From Capitulum mitella (taxonomy: Eukaryota; Arthropoda; Thecostraca; Pollicipedomorpha; Pollicipedidae), in assembly GCA_030062745.1 (NCBI GenBank), contig CP099839.1:12439302-12503301 (forward strand): a DNA stretch of 64,000 nucleotides. Reading direction: 5' to 3'. The first letter of the stretch is position 1. Each line of letters begins with the position of its first letter. Position numbers and translations under genes: made by a program. Below the pieces are notes generated by a model. It did not search any database, was not told the DNA's origin, and was given only the letters and a program-made list of their open reading frames with translations. This document shows positions 60,601 through 64,000 of this stretch, one piece after another.

Positions 60601-63442
60601 CGGCTTAAAGCGTATACTTTGGACGATTCAAAGACGTTTGTGTCTATTGCTGTTTTCGGTGTGGCTTAGGTGCGATTGCGCCAGATGTAACCCCTGTGCG
60701 CTCGTGCATCGTTCTGGGCCTACAACCCATCGCCGTGCGACCCATCTGTAGAGCTCCGTGGCCCGGAGACCGTGTAGAGCGCCTGTGGACCGTCTGCCGG
60801 CTGCTGCGGCCGGCCGCCGGTTTCAGGCGCCGGCCGTCGGCGTGGCTCCGCCCGCTCGCGTGACCTGGCCCGGTTAGGACGGCGCCCGAGGGCCGGCCAG
60901 GGCGCCGCTTTTCCAGCTCGGGCGGCGGCTAACGGGCCGAGTTTGCCGCCTGATTCGGGCCAATGACCGTGAAGTCGGCTGGCCAGCGCCGCGGCCACCT
61001 GGGCTGCGGGGCCGGGGCCGGGGCCAGCGGCCTGCTGAGGGACCGTCAGCTGATGGGCAGGGGTGAGGGGCAGCTGAGGAACCCGGGCCGTCAGCTCCTG
61101 TAGGAAGGATCAGGAACGATGACGGTCTGAGAGACGTATGCGATTTTTCTCCGACAGACCGTGGCCGACGAGCCGGTGAGGGACGGGGAACGGGTGGCGG
61201 TGAACTGCTTGTCCAAAGTCAGGCGCGTGACGGGACCTTTTCGGCCGCTGCTTTTTCATTTTCGAGTTAACGTGAATCTGTTCGTTTTCCATGCCACTGC
61301 CTGAAGAAGAAGAAGAGCGAGTGCTACAGAACACTGAATGAATGCCATTAGTTGTACCGGCTCCTAAATTCTACTCAGAACGATTTTCGGTTCGATTGTA
61401 CCGTGTTGTCATTGTTTAGACAGCCGGAAAAACACGCAGCGGCCAGCTGAGCTAACAAAGGTGACACAGATTCGTTGTTTGCGGATGACATTCTCCCGTC
61501 CTGGGCTCTGGGTTGTCGCCGACTGTCCACACTGGTTCGCCGGCGGCGGACCCAGGTGCTCCTCCCAGACTTGCGTGCGGCGTCGCCGCCCACACCCGGC
61601 AACCATTTGGGACGACGCCGGCGGCCGGCGGAGGAGAGGGGAGGGGTCCGCAGAAGGGTTGTCGGACTGAGCGTGGGAGTAGCACCGAGGGGTGGCATCT
61701 GGGGCAAGGTCGGCCGTTAGTGCGTGCCTGCGCCGTTCTAGACGCAACACGCGCTGCGTCCGCCACCATTAACGGCACAATATAAACAGAGACGTCCTAG
61801 GCAGCCCAACAACGAGGAGGATTGTTGAAACCAGCGAGCAGACGGATCGGCGCCCTGCATCCCGAGCGGCGATCCCACGGGGTCTAATTCATTAGGTCCA
61901 CCGTTGGTGCGTGGTGTAAGTTGCGTGCGCCAACCCCGCCGCCCCGGACCAATGGGTTCCCTGTGGACAATGGTCGTCGTTAGCGGCCAACACCGGGCCC
62001 GGCCGGTCTCTGACGGGACGCTCTGCCTCCGTCCGACAGGACTCGCTGGGCGGCAACACCAAGACCATGATGGTAGCCTGCCTCTCGCCGGCCGACAACA
62101 ACTACGACGAGACGCTGAGCACCCTGCGCTACGCCAACCGTGCCAAACAGATCAAGAACAAGCCCAAAATCAACGAGGACCCCAAGGATACGCTGCTCAG
62201 GGAGTACCAGGAGGAGATCAAGAAGCTGAAGGAACAGCTGGGCGACGGCGGTCCGGTGCCCGTGAAGATGGAGAAAGGTCAGTGCTCGAGTCAGGAGGTG
62301 GATCTGCGTGCTACGTGCATCTCATCAACACGGTCGAACTGCTTAGGCTCGCACTTTCTTGAGATAATCAATGAGGATAATGTAATGTGACGCCAGCTGT
62401 CAGAAAAGAACAAGAAAAATAACAAATCAAGCATACTCCTTGTGGACAGACTAGCATACCAGTTCCATAAAGCACACGCTCATAATTACTGTCTGCCCGA
62501 GTATCACAAAAAATCGTAGTGTGTTAATAGTTGCTCGTTGACGACTGAAGCTTTATATTGCGTTTAGAGAATCTCGAAGCTTATCAATATCGAAGGAACC
62601 ACACTATTACGCAGTACTCCTCATGCCCGCAACATGATATGCAAAGGACTTGGGGCCATGCTTCACGTAATTCAAGTTTTGATGGGACATAAACGCGCGT
62701 GAGCATTACGAACATGCGCATGCATTTAGTCACTGATCCAGAGGCGAAACTTTGTTCAAATAAATTGGGGATGCTCTCTCATGCATGGTCCGGGGTATTC
62801 AAAATACTACTGCTCAAGGCACATGGCCCTGTGTAAGATCAAAAGAAGTCGTTTAGCTTTGATAGCGCCCCGAAGTGATTAAATTACCTCGTCAATGGAC
62901 GTCTTCCATTATTCACAATGCATGTGTGCGTTTGAATATGAGCGTGAGTGTGAGTGTAAGTGTAATGATTTTACTGCATGTTGTACGTGTAGCTAAAACA
63001 TTATGCATCCTTGGTTTGATGTCTCGGACCATTAGGGTGTGCCAGTTGTAAGAGAGTTAATGCTTCATTATTAGTTGTACTTGCAATATGAATCACATGC
63101 AAATTAACGGTATGCAGACAGTTGGCCCGGAAATTTCGAGACGCTGAATCATTGAGTGATATTTGCGTGTTGTGTTTGTCGAAAATGAATATTAATGGCG
63201 TCCTTTCCTTGTCAGTTGTATCCAGTTATCATTTTTCCTTTGCAGTGGTTGACGAAGAAGCATTAGCAAAAGAAAGGGAAAAGCTAAAAGCTGAGTATGA
63301 AGAAGAAGTGGAAAGGATGAAAAAAGAATTAGAAGCACAGAAGAAAGCAGGAAAAAGCAGTGGAAGTCATAGTAAAAAGAAATTGGAAAGTGAAGCGGCA
63401 AAAATAAGACAGGAGTTCGAAGAAAGGGAGAGAAAGTTGAAA
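42536..63442 (+). CDS. Kif17: Kinesin-2 family homodimeric motor KIF17/OSM-3, 5' part, six exons
   Basis: Exons 42536-42607, 55321-55647, 56218-56566, 59764-59903, 62040-62277 and 63246-63442 join with GT-AG borders in phases 0, 0, 1, 0, 1 (441 codons, open at the window edge). Residues 1 to about 340 are a complete kinesin motor: [11 protein letters not shown] at the start, P-loop GQTGCGKS at 90-97, switch I NKDSSRSH at 203-210, switch II DLAGSE at 239-244, then [20 protein letters not shown] and [11 protein letters not shown]. The neck [21 protein letters not shown] matches KIF17/OSM-3 rather than KIF3A/B or conventional kinesin. From residue 377 a Glu/Lys-rich coiled-coil stalk begins. The family drives anterograde transport in cilia and dendrites. 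The cargo tail lies beyond 64000. Confidence 0.95.
42608..43149. other. Kif17 intron 1, first part
   Basis: AT-rich. A phrase near 42900-42960 (GGGGGTCCC...GGTCTCGAGA) resembles the 5' boundary of repeat A. The word TTTATTTTGGCGATC is duplicated near 43033 and 43053. Confidence 0.4.
43150..43650 (-). repeat. Dispersed repeat D, inverted copy
   Basis: On the - strand it carries the AGATTTCCAGG-like and ATCTCGAATTTTTCGG phrases and AGGTCA half-sites seen at 7080-7370 and 16830-17260. Diverged, non-coding. Confidence 0.4.
43651..46940. other. Kif17 intron 1, mostly featureless
   Basis: No confident element. The part 46060-46900 is pyrimidine-rich on the + strand and open on the - strand (a Lys-rich frame at 46398-46772 and two short overlapping frames at 46064-46304). 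These could extend the relic described next, but I cannot connect them. Confidence 0.3.
46960..48650 (-). pseudogene. Cysteine-rich minus-strand coding relic, unknown family
   Basis: Reading 5' to 3' on the - strand, protein-like segments follow one another but change frame. One lies at 48637-48260, with a frame switch inside it to [20 protein letters not shown] and FRITECKG. The next, at about 47600-47420, includes [20 protein letters not shown]. After a frame change, 47420-47220 includes [19 protein letters not shown]. After another, 47220-46970 includes [17 protein letters not shown]. The composition (Cys pairs, charged linkers) suggests an extracellular domain. I considered a zona-pellucida-type module but cannot confirm it. 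The broken frames suggest a decayed gene nested antisense in the kinesin intron. Chance is not excluded. Confidence 0.27.
48890..49740. promoter_or_regulatory. Orphan CpG island in Kif17 intron 1
   Basis: A CpG- and CCGG-dense block like the gcm promoter island, with a CCAAT-type word on each strand near its right border (about 49646 and 49728). It also holds a perfect inverted repeat GGCCAGTGT-CA-ACACTGGCC (49660-49679). The 218-codon frame across it (48833-49489) is Arg/Pro-rich and looks compositional. It could be an internal promoter of the kinesin gene or the promoter of an antisense transcript. Confidence 0.4.
49741..51589. other. Kif17 intron 1, no firm feature
   Basis: Neutral to AT-rich. 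A minus-strand frame at 50681-51052 (123 codons) has balanced composition but no recognised motif or splice sites. Confidence 0.3.
51590..52030. promoter_or_regulatory. Second orphan CpG island in Kif17 intron 1
   Basis: About 440 bp dense in CpG and GCCGGCC words, with an inverted CCAAT (ATTGG near 51857). No exon is recognised. Confidence 0.35.
52031..53619. other. Kif17 intron 1, nothing recognised
   Basis: A half-site-rich phrase at 53060-53100 (CCTCAGGTCAATGACCTCG) recalls repeats A and D. Otherwise featureless. Confidence 0.35.
53866..54005. repeat. 28-bp minisatellite, five units
   Basis: The phrase CAGAGTACCCGGTAACGGAC recurs with starts at 53866, 53894, 53922, 53950 and 53978, an exact 28-bp period with moderate divergence. 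Confidence 0.88.
54006..55320. other. Kif17 intron 1, last part
   Basis: No coding or repeat feature recognised. Ends with the acceptor TTCTGCAG. Confidence 0.4.
55321..55647 (+). CDS. Kif17: Kif17 exon 2 (P-loop)
   Basis: Encodes residues 25-133, from [11 protein letters not shown] to TETKYL, with the nucleotide-binding P-loop GQTGCGKS (90-97; Cys instead of the usual Ser or Ala is tolerated in kinesins). Phase 0 at both ends; donor CTG|GTAAGG. Codons strongly prefer C or G in third position. Confidence 0.96.
56218..56566 (+). CDS. Kif17: Kif17 exon 3 (switch I and switch II)
   Basis: Encodes residues 134-249 plus one base of codon 250. [24 protein letters not shown] (switch I) and [10 protein letters not shown] (switch II) are intact, so ATPase function is expected. 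The acceptor is CTCCTTAG and the donor ACGG|GTACGT. Confidence 0.96.
56700..57399. other. Kif17 intron 3, first part
   Basis: No feature recognised. Confidence 0.4.
57400..57421. repeat. (TTCG)5 microsatellite
   Basis: Five TTCG units in Kif17 intron 3. Confidence 0.9.
57844..57866 (+). other. G-tract with quadruplex potential
   Basis: A run of about 12 G is followed by GGGG and GGGGG separated by two-base loops. It can satisfy a four-run quadruplex if the long run counts twice. It lies in a short GC-rich patch (57700-58030). Confidence 0.5.
58269..58473. mobile_element. hAT-like MITE (205 bp)
   Basis: The left end is CAGGGCCGTAGCCAAG; the right end, inverted, is CGGAGGCGTAGCCAAT. The flanks are GGGACAAC (58261-58268) and GGGACGAC (58474-58481), an 8-bp duplication with one mismatch. 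It belongs to the same group as 25512-25776 and the 2.7-kb element. No coding capacity. Confidence 0.72.
58474..59763. other. Kif17 intron 3, last part
   Basis: No exon or repeat recognised. A purine-rich tract with four G-runs (58881-58906) fits the canonical G-quadruplex rule. Ends with TCGCCACAG. Confidence 0.4.
59764..59903 (+). CDS. Kif17: Kif17 exon 4 (microtubule-binding face)
   Basis: Completes codon 250 and encodes residues 251-296, through [20 protein letters not shown] and [14 protein letters not shown]. These cover the alpha4-L12-alpha5 microtubule interface. Donor CAG|GTGTGA is weaker than the others in the gene. Confidence 0.96.
59904..62039. other. Kif17 intron 4, GC-rich
   Basis: Much of the intron (60230-60470, 60720-61110, 61500-61750) is CpG-rich without recognisable exons. 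It includes three consecutive GGGGCC hexamers (61008-61025) preceded by another G-run, together able to form a quadruplex. Confidence 0.4.
62040..62277 (+). CDS. Kif17: Kif17 exon 5 (end of motor, neck)
   Basis: Encodes residues 297-375 plus one base of codon 376. [20 protein letters not shown] and [17 protein letters not shown] end the motor, and [24 protein letters not shown] is the neck linker and first neck helix. The acceptor is CGACAG and the donor AAAG|GTCAGT. Confidence 0.96.
62278..63245. other. Kif17 intron 5
   Basis: AT-rich, 968 bp, with a short GAGTGT/AAGTGT simple repeat near 62940. Ends with TTTGCAG. Confidence 0.5.
63246..63442 (+). CDS. Kif17: Kif17 exon 6 (coiled-coil stalk)
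   Basis: Completes codon 376 (Val) and encodes residues 377-441, [20 protein letters not shown] to FEERERKLK, a Glu/Lys heptad-like coiled coil broken by a Gly/Ser patch ([11 protein letters not shown]). Donor AAA|GTAAGT. Codons favour A in third position (GAA, AAA, GCA), the reverse of exons 1-5. Confidence 0.88.
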
Positions 63443-64000
63443 GTAAGTTACTTGTTTTGTGCTTTTTTGTCTCATCGTATGGTTCAAATTTAATAAACCT
63501 CTTCATTGGCCGTGCTCCCCCACACTGTTCACAGTCGGATTGTCAACGACGCGATTCTCCTGGAAAACCACAGCACTGACTGAAAAGTGCATTTCTTCAC
63601 TCTTTTTCTCTCATTGCGTTTTTTTTTTCATTGTGTACTAAACACATGAAACACGCGAAGCTTGATTTCAGTTCACTGCTGAGGTATAAAGGCCACTTGG
63701 AAAGTTGTAGGTGCTTTTGTTTCCGTTTTAATCGCCTAAACAGACACCGAAATTATGATGGATCCCGTTGTTTACGTTATTACACGCTTAAATACTGTAA
63801 ACTTAATTTCGCGCGTCAGTTTTACCATCGACTAATGCAAACGTGGTCCATACGGTAAATGAGGAACGCCATTATTTGTCCTATTTGTCGCGAAGCTTTT
63901 CATATTTTTCTAAGCCATGCTATTGCGTCCGATGCGTTGCCACTACTGCCCCATGATGCAATGGATTGCCAGGTGTTTGCCGCCTGCCACTGCTGTCGAG
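63443..64000. other. Kif17 intron 6, partial
   Basis: AT-rich sequence to the edge of the window; no further exon recognised. Confidence 0.5.

Overview
The window is nuclear DNA of an animal. Two spliced genes lie head to tail on the + strand, each with long GT-AG introns in matching phases, and CpG-dense islands alternate with AT-rich, repeat-laden DNA. GC-rich exons, CAAA-ATG start contexts and a Tc1/hAT repeat load suggest an invertebrate, perhaps an arthropod. I cannot fix the clade from the sequence alone.

Left half (about 0.7-27.5 kb): an orphan CpG island (0.7-1.3 kb) precedes the CpG-island promoter of a glial-cells-missing transcription factor (gcm). That promoter carries three inverted CCAAT boxes 41-42 bp apart and a palindromic CRE. 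All six coding exons of gcm can be placed (4443-26786, 460 aa), and a polyadenylation signal follows at 27446. Its introns hold an apparently intact Tc1 transposon whose transposase reads through a 198-bp intron, two diverged copies of a 1.15-kb repeat, a 2.7-kb hAT-like element inflated by a minisatellite, and a 265-bp hAT-like MITE. A 41-bp minisatellite runs directly into the exon 2 splice acceptor.

Middle (27.5-42.5 kb): mostly intergenic. It holds a weak zinc-finger exon candidate, a third inverted copy of the 1.15-kb repeat, a 12 x 30-bp array bracketed by direct repeats, and a CpG island at 37.2-37.6 kb that is the best candidate promoter for the next gene.

Right half (42.5-64 kb): the first six coding exons of a KIF17/OSM-3 kinesin, a plus-end motor of intraflagellar transport. 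They encode the whole motor domain and the start of the stalk; the gene runs off the right edge. Its 12.7-kb first intron holds orphan CpG islands and cysteine-rich minus-strand coding relics. Intron 3 holds a third hAT-like MITE.

The two genes show no functional link here; one is a fate-switch regulator, the other a ciliary motor. I saw no tRNA, rRNA, CRISPR or viral gene. The most novel material is in the mobile elements and tandem arrays.
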